Part shown: piece after piece, positions 31,676 to 40,085 of the stretch
Layout of the letters: each line of letters begins with the position of its first letter
Numbering within the stretch: the first letter of the stretch is position 1
Source of the DNA: Paenibacillus sp. XY044
GTDB lineage: Bacteria; Bacillota; Bacilli; Paenibacillales; Paenibacillaceae
Reading direction: 5' to 3'
Length of the DNA: 64,000 nucleotides
NCBI RefSeq assembly: GCF_002257645.1
Contig: NZ_NQMO01000006.1
Location: forward strand, 62,001 to 126,000
Position numbers and translations under genes: made by a program
Notes under the pieces: generated by a model
Told to the model about the DNA's origin: nothing
Seen by the model: the letters and a program-made list of their open reading frames with translations, nothing else
The model's database searches: none

Positions 31676-33571
31676 CTAGGATTGCTGATTGTCCATCAGG
31701 CGAAGCAGCATGACAAGGGCCTCGGCACGGGTCGTCGGGGCTGCGGCGGCAAAGTTCCGTCCGTCGCGGCCCACGGTCAGGCCATGCTCTTCCAAGGCCG
31801 CCGCCGCGGGCTTCACCCATGCCGGGATCAGGGCGTCATCGTTAAACGAGGTATGCCCCGCGGCTTCCTGTGCCAGGCCCAGCGCCTTGGCGGTCATGAC
31901 CGCCATCTCCGCACGGGAGATGGGCGCCCAAGGCCGGAATTGTCCGTTCGGATATCCGGCGATCACTCCCGACTGGTACGCGGCGTTTACCGCGCCCACA
32001 GCCCAGAACCCGATCGAGCTCTGATCGGTAAACGGGTGCGACGGGTCATCCTGACCAGGCTGCAAATCCAGTGCATGCGCCAGCATGACGGTGAACTCCG
32101 CCCGCGACACCGGCATGTTCGGGCCGAACGTGCCGTCCGGGTAGCCGCGGACCAGCCCCAGCTTCACGGCGCGGAGGATATCCGCCCAGGCCCAGTGATT
32201 GGCGATATCGCTGAATGGGTCCGCTTCAGGCATCGGCGGCTCGGGCTCTGGATCCGGTTCAGCAGGAGGCTTCGGCTCCTGTGCCGGCGGGGCAGGCTGA
32301 GAGACCGGTGTGCTGGTAGAGCCGGATCCTCCGCCAGGACTGCTGGCGGTCACGGCGCTTCCCGTCAGCGGGAGGCTTTCGTTGCCCGCCGCATCCAGGG
32401 CGGTGACGCTGAACGTATAAGCGGTATCGGACGTCAGACCGGTGGCGTCGTACGCATAGACGCTGCCGCTGACCGTCACTGCGCTGCCCGTGCCTGACAC
32501 GATACGGTACGATGCCACGCCGGTATCGTCCGTTGCCACCGGCCAGTTCAGTGTCAGGCTTCCGGCCGTGATGCCGGAAAAGGTTAAGCGGCTGTCGGCT
32601 GGCCACGCAGGAGCGGTGCAGTCCGGATAGGAGGCCTCAACCGTATATTGGCCTGTCGTCCCATCCTGTGCCGTTACAGTCAAGAAGATTTCCGTAATCC
32701 CAGAGTGTAGCACAACACTGGTTTCCACTCCACTGCTTGCAAGCGGTCCGTTAATGACGATCGTGGAAGTGGGATCCGCCACGGCAGCCTTTACTGTCAC
32801 TTCTGAAACGCCGCAGGGGACCAGCAATTTGTAAGTCGAGACGGTTGGGTCAAATTCCGGACTCAGCTGTCCGGTGGAGAAACTTAAGCTGCCCAGATCG
32901 GCTTTGGGGTTCCGGATCGTAATGTTGACTTTGGCTTCCGTGGAATATTTGCCTTCATCGGTCTTGCCTCTCCAGGTGAATGAAGTCGAACCGGTGACAT
33001 CGGGTGCAGGGACAAATTTCAAGTTTCCCAAGTCGGTTGCAACAATTTCATCTGACTCCGCCACGTCTTTAGTGGTTTCGCTTCCTATGAGCTGCAGCTT
33101 TCCCAACGCCGGATCAGGCAGCGAGGTAATTCGCACGTCGGTCAAAGCGTCTTCTCCACTCCCGCTAAAGTGACTTGCGAACATGCTTACCGCAAATGCC
33201 AGATCCGAATTTTTCGTGGTCGCCAGATCAAAATTGCTCGCCTCAAGAGAGAACCTAAGCACCAGATGGAGTGTGGATTCGTTCTGGATATCATAATCCG
33301 CGAGCGTCCGACCGTCTTCAAGCTGCTTCCCGGCAAAAATCAGGCGCTGCTGGTCTGGAGGAATTCCCTCCTTGTCCTGAATCTTCTGTTTGACCTGCTC
33401 AATGGAATCCGATGGTTCAACATAAAGCGTGATGGTTTTACCGGTTAGCGTTTTAACGAAAATCTGCATTTGACCGCCTTCCAGAAAAGCCCGCTGCGGA
33501 AAGGCCAGCGTGAGCAGCACGATCAGGGCAAGGCATACTGATAAGATGCCCGGCCTCAGTTTTCTTGCCAT
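31676..33571 (-). CDS. Secreted S-layer-homology protein with an N-terminal ubiquitin domain
   Basis: About 631 residues. ATG 33571 has GGAGG eight bases ahead (the frame opens at 33601). Signal peptide 1-28 (MARKLRPGILSVCLALIVLL, cleavage likely after FPQRA); ubiquitin 35-106; a Big/cadherin-like beta region (about 110-220); a cadherin-like domain (about 225-315; LGSLSFSTGQLSPEFDPTV); fibronectin III (about 320-410; GITAGSLTLNWPVATDDTG); a Pro/Glu linker; three SLH repeats (about 451-511, 512-573, 574-631; VRGYPDGTFGPNMPVSRAEF). SLH repeats bind pyruvylated wall polymer, so the ubiquitin is displayed outside. It lacks Gly-Gly and cannot be conjugated by the usual route. No E1/E2/E3-like or protease gene is nearby. 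Confidence 0.92.
   Translation of the reverse strand: MARKLRPGILSVCLALIVLLTLAFPQRAFLEGGQMQIFVKTLTGKTITLYVEPSDSIEQVKQKIQDKEGIPPDQQRLIFAGKQLEDGRTLADYDIQNESTLHLVLRFSLEASNFDLATTKNSDLAFAVSMFASHFSGSGEDALTDVRITSLPDPALGKLQLIGSETTKDVAESDEIVATDLGNLKFVPAPDVTGSTSFTWRGKTDEGKYSTEAKVNITIRNPKADLGSLSFSTGQLSPEFDPTVSTYKLLVPCGVSEVTVKAAVADPTSTIVINGPLASSGVETSVVLHSGITEIFLTVTAQDGTTGQYTVEASYPDCTAPAWPADSRLTFSGITAGSLTLNWPVATDDTGVASYRIVSGTGSAVTVSGSVYAYDATGLTSDTAYTFSVTALDAAGNESLPLTGSAVTASSPGGGSGSTSTPVSQPAPPAQEPKPPAEPDPEPEPPMPEADPFSDIANHWAWADILRAVKLGLVRGYPDGTFGPNMPVSRAEFTVMLAHALDLQPGQDDPSHPFTDQSSIGFWAVGAVNAAYQSGVIAGYPNGQFRPWAPISRAEMAVMTAKALGLAQEAAGHTSFNDDALIPAWVKPAAAALEEHGLTVGRDGRNFAAAAPTTRAEALVMLLRLMDNQQS
33254..33469 (-). 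other. Ubiquitin domain (residues 35-106 of the SLH protein)
   Basis: Residues 1-72 of the domain match human ubiquitin at 65 positions by hand comparison; differences are E16Y, T22S, N25Q, A28Q, S57A, N60D, K63N. Lys 6, 11, 27, 29, 33 and 48 and the Leu8-Ile44-Val70 patch are kept. Positions 73-76 are FSLE instead of LRGG. Hand-counted GC is 105 of 216 (49 percent), against 42 of 60 (70 percent) in one line of the SLH part. Confidence 0.97.
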
Positions 33572-33941
33572 CGATGAATCCTCCATCCCTATTCGTTTCA
33601 AAACTCCACATGTATTCGCTGTGAACCCGCAAAATTCCTCTTAAACGGACCGGAATGATCCGTGTTTTCACGCCTTGAAAAATACTCAAAAATTAACCGT
33701 TGACAGGGGCCACCCCCGGTGATAACCTCAACCAGAGGAAAAAAGCCAACCTGCTATACGATATGTATGATTGATTAACGCGGCAGACCCTTGAGGGCCG
33801 TTTTTTCAAGACGTTATGTCCTTTGTGGACCCATAGATCCGCATACCTGGCAAGCCGACTCTTCTTTCCGAAGGGTTTTTTTCATTTATTATCCGCGGGC
33901 ATGCTGCCAGATGCCTAATCCGACAAAAAGAAAGTGATCCC
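33572..33941. other. 370-base gap between the ubiquitin-SLH gene and a MATE gene
   Basis: No gene is visible. Plus strand TTGACA at 33701 with TAACCT 17 bases on is a weak promoter candidate towards the MATE gene. No convincing promoter for the minus-strand SLH gene was found. Confidence 0.4.
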
Positions 33942-35333
33942 TTGTATCAGCTAAAGTTTAAGGCGAACACCGAGCGCCTGCTAGACAAACATCTTACCGG
34001 CGAATCGATCGATTACCGGCAGATCATCTCCCTGTTTATTCCGATCCTGATCGACCAGGCGTTTATTATATCGCTGAACATGGTCAACGCGGCTATGATC
34101 AGTTCAGCCGGCGTAGCCGCCATCAGTGCCGTCAATATGGTTGATTCGCTCAATATTTTTCTGGTCAGCGTCTTTATAGCCATGTCGACAGGCGGAACGG
34201 TCGTCGTCGCGCAGTATAAGGGCAACGGCAACGACCTGATGGTTTCCAAAGCGGCGTCAAGCACCGTCTCCGCCTGCGCGATCCTTGCGCTGGCCCTGAG
34301 CTTAATCCTGGTCTTGTTCCACCAACCGCTGCTAAGCGTGCTGTTCGGGGCGGCCTCGCCGGAAGTCATGGACAATGCCAAAGTATATTTGCTCGGAGGC
34401 GGCGTGTCTTTTGTGGGGATCGCCATTACTGAAGCGGTGTGCGGGGCGCTGCGCGGGATCGGCAAATCGCGGGCTTCGCTGATGCTGTCCTTGTTTATGA
34501 ACCTGACTTACGTCGGGCTGAACTTGGTGTTTATCAACCTGCTGCACATGGGTGTGCTCGGCATGACGATCTCGATCAACATCGCCCGGTACCTGGCGGC
34601 CGCCTGCGCGCTGTACTTTCTGGTAAAAAGGGACACGGATCTGCATTTCCAGCTCCGGTCCATCGTTCAGGTAAACCTGACCATGCTCCGGAAAATTTTT
34701 AGCATCGGCATTCCGTTTGCCGCGGAGCAGATGTTCTTTAACGGTGGTAAAATGCTGACCCAAATCTTCATCGTCGGCCTCGGCACCTATGCTATCGCCA
34801 CCAATGCGATCAGCGGGTCGCTGGCAGGCGTCTCCCAGATTCCGGCGAATGCTCTCTCGCTCACGCTGGTGACGGTGGTGGGGCAGTGCATCGGACGGAG
34901 AAATGTGGAGGACGCGCGCAAGTTCACCAAGACGTTCCTGTGGCTGGCGTCCTTTTCCTTTGTGCTGACGGGTGTGATCATGATGGCCTTGTTCCATCCG
35001 CTGGTCAGCCTGTTCCACCCGCCGAAGGAAATCGTCGGCGACATCTTCACGGTCCTGCTCATCAACTTGATCGCACAAGTGCCGCTGTGGGCCATCAGCT
35101 TCATTATGCCGTCGGCGCTGCGGGCCGCTGGGGACTCCAAGTTCACCTCGATGGTCTCCATGCTGTCGATGTGGCTGTTCCGGGTCATCCTGGGTTATGT
35201 GCTCGGTATTGTGCTGCATTGGGGAATCGTTGGCGTCTGGCTGGCGATGAACTGCGAGTGGGGCGTGCGCGGCACCGTCTTCCTGCTGCGCTTCCTGGGC
35301 AAGAAGTGGTATCAGCACCGCTTGATCGATTGA
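33942..35333 (+). CDS. MATE-family efflux transporter
   Basis: 463 residues with 12 helices in two MatE halves (FIPILIDQAFIISLNMVNAA and GIPFAAEQMFFNGGKMLTQI). It belongs to the NorM/DinF-like multidrug group, exporting cationic compounds by ion antiport. TTG 33942 is the first start, but its ribosome-binding site (AGAAAGTGA) is weak, so the N-terminus is not certain. Single gene with its own terminator. Confidence 0.9.
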   Translation: MYQLKFKANTERLLDKHLTGESIDYRQIISLFIPILIDQAFIISLNMVNAAMISSAGVAAISAVNMVDSLNIFLVSVFIAMSTGGTVVVAQYKGNGNDLMVSKAASSTVSACAILALALSLILVLFHQPLLSVLFGAASPEVMDNAKVYLLGGGVSFVGIAITEAVCGALRGIGKSRASLMLSLFMNLTYVGLNLVFINLLHMGVLGMTISINIARYLAAACALYFLVKRDTDLHFQLRSIVQVNLTMLRKIFSIGIPFAAEQMFFNGGKMLTQIFIVGLGTYAIATNAISGSLAGVSQIPANALSLTLVTVVGQCIGRRNVEDARKFTKTFLWLASFSFVLTGVIMMALFHPLVSLFHPPKEIVGDIFTVLLINLIAQVPLWAISFIMPSALRAAGDSKFTSMVSMLSMWLFRVILGYVLGIVLHWGIVGVWLAMNCEWGVRGTVFLLRFLGKKWYQHRLID

Positions 35334-35370
35334 ATATATACAATATCCATTCCGTATTTACGGTGACAAA

Positions 35371-35401
35371 AGGACTTTCCCCCAGGGAAAGTCCTTTTTT
35401 T
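35371..35401. terminator. Terminator between MATE and DeoR genes
   Basis: GGACTTTCCC-CCAG-GGAAAGTCC followed by TTTTTTT; the complementary strand has fewer T, so it mainly serves the MATE gene. Confidence 0.9.
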
Positions 35402-35420
35402 GGTTAAGGCGGATACACCG

Positions 35421-36185
35421 CTATTCGTCCGCAATAATAAGCTTCGTTTGTGTCTTTTTAAACTTGGCGGCATAGCTGCGGTCCACCAGGTTGTCCGTCA
35501 CGATCGCATCGATTTTGTCCAGCGGCGCGATCGCAATGGTGACGTCTTTGCCGAATTTGCTGCTGTCGGCGGCGACGAAAACTTCCTTGGACAGCTCGAT
35601 CATTTTTTTACGCGTGGTCGCTTCCTCCAGGTTATAGTCGGAAATACCCCGCTCAGCCGTTATGCCGCTGCAGCAAATAAACGCCTTGAGGACGTTCAGC
35701 TCGTGAAAGTTGAAAATATACTCGAACGTTACGACCGACTGCTCGTCCTTACGGATTTTTCCCCCGATGATCATCAGCTCAATATCGGTGTTCATCAGCT
35801 CGGTAATGACCGGAATGGAGTTGGTAATCACCGTCAGCTTCTTTTTGTCCTTGATGTATTTGGCAATGTGGTACGTCGTCGAGCCGCTGTCGATGTATAT
35901 GCAATCCCCGTCCTGAATGAATTCACAGCACTTCCGGGCGATTCTCTCCTTCTCTTCCAGCCGGTCGATCATCCGCTCATCCATGGAAGGCTCTCCATAC
36001 TTGGGCTCGGCCAGCTTAATCCCGCCATAGATTTTGACGATTTTCCCCTGATTGGTCAGCACATTGATGTCCCTGCGCAGCGTATCCACAGAGATGTCCA
36101 GCTCTTCGGTCAATTCGTTGATCTTCAAAACCTCGCGGACAGTCAGAAGATCGATGATTTTCTTTTGTCGTTCTAATGGCAGCAT
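35421..36185 (-). CDS. DeoR-family regulator, divergent from the phosphonate operon
   Basis: About 254 residues. DeoR HTH (PLERQKKIIDLLTVREVLKI, LDISVDTLRRDINVLTNQGK) and a sugar-phosphate-isomerase-like sensor domain (YIDSGSTTYHIAKYIKDKKK, VFVAADSSKFGKDVTIAIAP). These sensors usually bind phosphorylated metabolites; here a phosphonate catabolite such as phosphonoacetaldehyde is an attractive guess. ATG 36185 follows AGGTG; the longer frame to 36311 has no support. It faces the 2-aminoethylphosphonate genes across 282 bases. Confidence 0.88.
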   Translation of the reverse strand: MLPLERQKKIIDLLTVREVLKINELTEELDISVDTLRRDINVLTNQGKIVKIYGGIKLAEPKYGEPSMDERMIDRLEEKERIARKCCEFIQDGDCIYIDSGSTTYHIAKYIKDKKKLTVITNSIPVITELMNTDIELMIIGGKIRKDEQSVVTFEYIFNFHELNVLKAFICCSGITAERGISDYNLEEATTRKKMIELSKEVFVAADSSKFGKDVTIAIAPLDKIDAIVTDNLVDRSYAAKFKKTQTKLIIADE

Positions 36186-36372
36186 GTTTTTCACCTGTAA
36201 TCTATGACTTGAACAACTTTGGATCATTGCTGAATGTACCTCAAGTGTACCGACTGAGGCCCGGAACATCAATAGAAAAACTGCGGAATCAAAGCGTTGG
36301 GTTCCAAACATGATGCAGGATTAATTCATTACTTCCGCATAAATTGCTGTGCTATATCCCTGGTATTACTTC

Positions 36373-36424
36373 TAAAGTTAGTCATGATATATGAATAACA
36401 TATGCATAATTTACGCCAACTTTA
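36373..36424. promoter_or_regulatory. Inverted repeat in the DeoR/phosphonate divergent region
   Basis: TAAAGTT (36373-36379) and AACTTTA (36418-36424) flank an AT-rich core. In a divergent intergenic region this may be a DeoR looping operator; TTGACA at 36443 and TATACT at 36458 exist but are too close together to be one promoter. Confidence 0.3.
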
Positions 36425-36467
36425 CAAAACCCCCGATTTGGATTGACATTCGCTTTTTATACTGGGG

Positions 36468-37244
36468 TTGTGTTTATGGGAGGTGAGCCGTCTGCTCAAG
36501 CTGCAGCATATTCGTAAACAATTCGACGAAAAGATAGTTTTGGAAGACATCAGTCTCGAGATTGGCACGGGCGAAATCGTATCGCTCCTCGGTCCGAGCG
36601 GAAGCGGGAAGACGACCCTTCTCGGCATTATTCTTGGGTTAACCGATATGGATCAAGGAAAAATCCTGTTTCATGACACTGACATCAGCCGGGTGCCGAT
36701 GAACAAGCGCGGTTTCAACATCGTGTTTCAGGATTACGCCCTGTTCCCGAATTTGAACGCTTACGACAATATCGTATACGGCCTTCGCAACAAGAAGGGG
36801 ATGATCAGTAAGGAGGAGGTTCAGGAAACCATTGATTTTCTGGAGCTCGGACCCCATGTGAAGAAAAGAATCAGCGAGCTGTCCGGGGGGCAGAAGCAGC
36901 GGGTGGCTTTGGCCAGGACGCTGGTCACCAAGCCTAAAATCCTGCTGTTAGACGAGCCGCTCAGCGCCCTCGACGGGGTGATCAAGGAATCGATCAAGCA
37001 GCGGATCCAATCGATCGCAAGGGAGTTCAAGCTGACGACGATTATCGTGACCCATGATCCGGAAGAGGCACTGACCCTGTCGGATAAAATCCTGATCATC
37101 AACCAGGGCAAGATCGCCCAATACGGCACGCCGCAGGACATCATTCATCAGCCGGCGGATGCCTTCGTGGAACAGTTCATCATCCGGCAGCTGCGGATCA
37201 AACGGCAGAACATTTACCAGCTTTTTGGTGAAGCTCATGCATAA
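36468..37244 (+). CDS. 2-aminoethylphosphonate ABC transporter ATPase
   Basis: ABC ATPase of the PotA/FbpC type: Walker A LLGPSGSGKTT, Q-loop VFQDYALFPNLNAYDN, signature ELSGGQKQRVALARTLVTKP, Walker B ILLLDEPLSALDG, H-loop VTHDPEEALTLSD. No C-terminal TOBE domain of the long type is present. The start is unresolved: TTG 36468 and GTG 36483 lack spacing to GGGAGG (36478-36483), which is ideally placed for CTG 36492 just before LKLQHIRKQF. It heads the transport and degradation operon; its stop overlaps the permease start. Confidence 0.88.
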   Translation: MCLWEVSRLLKLQHIRKQFDEKIVLEDISLEIGTGEIVSLLGPSGSGKTTLLGIILGLTDMDQGKILFHDTDISRVPMNKRGFNIVFQDYALFPNLNAYDNIVYGLRNKKGMISKEEVQETIDFLELGPHVKKRISELSGGQKQRVALARTLVTKPKILLLDEPLSALDGVIKESIKQRIQSIAREFKLTTIIVTHDPEEALTLSDKILIINQGKIAQYGTPQDIIHQPADAFVEQFIIRQLRIKRQNIYQLFGEAHA

Positions 37245-38856
37245 AGTCAAGCCTGAAATGCGGGTAATCTTCATCCTGATCGTGCTGCTGTTCGCCGTGT
37301 TTCTGTTCATCCCGTTGCTGGTGCTGCTGATTCGCTCCTTGGAAAATGATCAGGGCTTTACGCTCGCAAATTATATCGATATATGGAGCAACCGGGACCT
37401 GACCCGGTCCATTCTGAACAGCGTCAAAGTATCGGCGCTGACCGCGCTGATCTCGACGGCCCTTGGCTTTATTCTTGCGTATTCGATTCACTGTACCAAC
37501 GTGTACAGGCCCATCAAGGGCACAATTAGAATCCTGGTCGCCCTCCCGATGCTTCTGCCCACGATAACCTACGGGTTCGCCATCATGTACTCCTTCGGCA
37601 ACCAGGGGTTAATCACCCGGATCACGGGACGGAACTGGTTTGAAATATACGGATTCAACGGACTATTGCTCGGCTATGTCATTTACACCCTGCCGCCAGC
37701 CTTTCTGCTGATCCACAACGCGTTCCGCTACGTGGACCGGAAGTTCATCATCGTGTCCAGGTTAATGGGGGACGGCACGCTGCGCAGCTTCAAAAATACG
37801 GTGCTGCGGCCGCTGGCTGGAGCACTGGGCGGTGCGTTGATCCTGTCCTTTATTTTAAGCTTCACCGATTTCGGGATCCCGGCGTCGGTCGGCGGCACCT
37901 ACGAGGTGGTGGCAGGGCAGCTGTATCAGGTGATGCTCGGCTCGATTCCGGATTTTAACCAGGGGGCGGTCGTTGCGGTCGTCATGCTGTTACCTGCGGT
38001 GTTCGGCATCTGGCTGCTTCAGGCGCTGGAGAAGCTCAATTTCCACGTCGACAAAATGGCTGATACCCCGCTGCCCAAACACCGCGTGCGGGATACGGGC
38101 TTCGGAATTCTCTCGATAGCTGTCGTACTCGGCATACTCTCCATATTTGCCGTCATGTTTATCGCGCCGTGGATGAACGGATACCCATACGATCTTACGT
38201 TTACCATCAAGCACGTGAAGAGCGTGCTGGGATCCGGCGATCTCACCGGTGTGTACAAGCATTCGCTGTGGGTTGCGCTGCTGACATCCGTCTTCGGCAC
38301 GCTGGCTGCTTATGCAGCGGCGCTGCTCAATGTGCGCACGAAGCTGCGGTGGCGGGGAGTCACGGATACGATATCCATGGTCACCAACACGGTGCCGGGC
38401 ATGGTGCTGGGCATTTCGTACCTGCTGTTTCTGAATGGCAGCAGCCTGAAGGGGACGTTTACGATTCTGGTCCTGTGCAACATCATTCATCTGTTCACGA
38501 CACCGTATCTGATGGCGAAAAACGCCCTTTCCCGGATGAACCCCTCCTGGGAAACGACCGGGGAACTGCTCGGGGACAGCTGGCTGCGTACCGTCCGGCG
38601 GGTAGTCCTGCCGAATTCGGCCGCCACGGTGATCGAAATGTTCGGGTACTTCTTCGTCAACGCCATGGTGACGATCAGCGGCATCATCTTTCTGGTGTCG
38701 GCGCAGACGTCGGTGGTGGCGAGCAAAATCAAGGAACTGCAGCATTTCGCCAAGTTTAATGAGATTTTCGTGCTGTCCATGCTGATCTTCTTCACTAACC
38801 TGATCATCAAGGTGCTGTGCGAAATATTGCAGAGAAGAAGAACTGTGCAGCGGTGA
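37237..38856 (+). CDS. 2-aminoethylphosphonate ABC permease, two fused domains
   Basis: About 539 residues with two binding-protein-dependent permease halves of six helices each, as in iron and AEP permeases. EAA-like loops: RLMGDGTLRSFKNTVLRPLA and TGELLGDSWLRTVRRVVLPN. ATG 37237 lies in the end of the ATPase gene. The fused form fits a single-chain membrane channel with a homodimeric ATPase. Substrate assignment rests on phnW and phnX downstream. Confidence 0.9.
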   Translation: MHKVKPEMRVIFILIVLLFAVFLFIPLLVLLIRSLENDQGFTLANYIDIWSNRDLTRSILNSVKVSALTALISTALGFILAYSIHCTNVYRPIKGTIRILVALPMLLPTITYGFAIMYSFGNQGLITRITGRNWFEIYGFNGLLLGYVIYTLPPAFLLIHNAFRYVDRKFIIVSRLMGDGTLRSFKNTVLRPLAGALGGALILSFILSFTDFGIPASVGGTYEVVAGQLYQVMLGSIPDFNQGAVVAVVMLLPAVFGIWLLQALEKLNFHVDKMADTPLPKHRVRDTGFGILSIAVVLGILSIFAVMFIAPWMNGYPYDLTFTIKHVKSVLGSGDLTGVYKHSLWVALLTSVFGTLAAYAAALLNVRTKLRWRGVTDTISMVTNTVPGMVLGISYLLFLNGSSLKGTFTILVLCNIIHLFTTPYLMAKNALSRMNPSWETTGELLGDSWLRTVRRVVLPNSAATVIEMFGYFFVNAMVTISGIIFLVSAQTSVVASKIKELQHFAKFNEIFVLSMLIFFTNLIIKVLCEILQRRRTVQR

Positions 38857-39032
38857 GTCCGGGGTTTGCTCACCACCAGGGAGACTGCGACTTCGGTTAA
38901 TGACACGATTTGAAATGTTTTCATCACATTTTCTCATGCGCCAAGCCCAGCGGAGCGGTCTCAGAAAGCACGCAAGCAAGCAAACAGCAAGCCAGCATTA
39001 CCATCATTTCTTTTGAAGCGAGGGATTTAACC

Positions 39033-40031
39033 ATGTCCAAGTCCAAAACGTTCAAAGGCCTTCTGCTCACCCTGCTCGCCATCAGCCTCGTCATCGCCAT
39101 GGTCGGATGCAGCAGCAGCAAAGCGGAGGAATCCAAGAAGGTCGTCATCTATACCAACGGCGACGAAGAAGCGGTGACCGCGATGGAGGGCGCATTGAAA
39201 AATGCCGGCTACGACGGCAAATACGTGCTGCAGTCGCTCGGTACCTCGGAGCTCGGCGGGAAGCTGATGGCGGAGGGAAGCGATATCGAGGCCGATCTTA
39301 TCACGATGAGCTCGTATTTTATCGACAGTTCGCAGAGCAAATACCACATGTACAAGGACCTGTCTTTTACCCCGAACGCCATGGATTCCTATCCGTCCTA
39401 CTATACGCCGATCCTGGCCAATACCGGCTCGATCTTCGTCAATACCGAGGTGCTGAAGCAAAAAGGATTGGAGAAGCCGGTATCGATCAAGGATTTAACG
39501 AAGCCGGAATACAAAGGCCTGGTGTCGATCCCGAACATTATGGACTCCTCCACAGGCTGGCTGCTCGTGCAGGCCGTCATCACACAGTATGGGGAAGAGG
39601 AAGGCAAGCAGGTGCTGCACGACTTAATCGCGAACGTCGGCCCGCATCTGGAGAGCTCGGGCTCCGGCCCGATCAAGAAGGTCGAAGCAGGCGAAGTAGC
39701 CGCAGGCTTCGGGCTGCGCCACCAGGCGGTCAAAGCCAAGGCTTCGGGAGCACCGATCGATTATGTCGACCCGTCGGAAGGTAACTTCTCGTTGACCGAA
39801 TCGATCGCGGTCGTCGATAAGAAGAACGCCACGACCGACCTCGCGATGAAAATGGCCGAGACGATCATCAAGGATGCACGCAAAGACCTGATCACGAACT
39901 ATCCGGTCGCCCTCTACCAAGGCGAGACGGTGGAAGACGTCAACAAGCCGGCCAAATCGATGAAGTTCGCGAAGCCGCTGACGGTGGAGCTTCTCGAAGA
40001 GCACCAGATGTTTTTTAACGATGCCAAATAA
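39033..40031 (+). CDS. 2-aminoethylphosphonate-binding lipoprotein
   Basis: 332 residues. Lipoprotein signal KGLLLTLLAISLVIAMVGCS, then a type II binding-protein fold (VVIYTNGDEEAVTAMEGALK, NTGSIFVNTEVLKQKGLEKP, ESSGSGPIKKVEAGEVAAGF), akin to iron/AEP-binding proteins. It presents the ligand to the permease at the outer face. ATG 39033 has GAGGGA upstream; the longer frame to 38910 would bury the signal. The 176-base gap before it holds nothing recognisable. Confidence 0.9.
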   Translation: MSKSKTFKGLLLTLLAISLVIAMVGCSSSKAEESKKVVIYTNGDEEAVTAMEGALKNAGYDGKYVLQSLGTSELGGKLMAEGSDIEADLITMSSYFIDSSQSKYHMYKDLSFTPNAMDSYPSYYTPILANTGSIFVNTEVLKQKGLEKPVSIKDLTKPEYKGLVSIPNIMDSSTGWLLVQAVITQYGEEEGKQVLHDLIANVGPHLESSGSGPIKKVEAGEVAAGFGLRHQAVKAKASGAPIDYVDPSEGNFSLTESIAVVDKKNATTDLAMKMAETIIKDARKDLITNYPVALYQGETVEDVNKPAKSMKFAKPLTVELLEEHQMFFNDAK

Positions 40032-40085
40032 AAAACGACGAAAACCCAAGAATGAACTCAATTTACGGCAGGGAGTGACTTATCT

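Noticed and set aside
33254..33469. Eukaryotic contamination as the source of the ubiquitin sequence
   Set aside because: The domain is in one frame with a bacterial signal peptide and ribosome-binding site and with SLH repeats, lacks Gly-Gly, and has its own substitutions. Read-level checks would settle it.
34332..35318. 328-codon minus-strand ORF opposite the second MATE gene
   Set aside because: Shadow of the MATE coding strand; composition rich in His, Arg and Gln, no recognisable domain.
36443..36463. TTGACA...TATACT as the phosphonate operon promoter
   Set aside because: The hexamers are only nine bases apart, far from the 16-18 needed.
37990..38979. Long minus-strand ORF opposite the phosphonate permease
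   Set aside because: Same reason; it runs through the intergenic gap without start signal.
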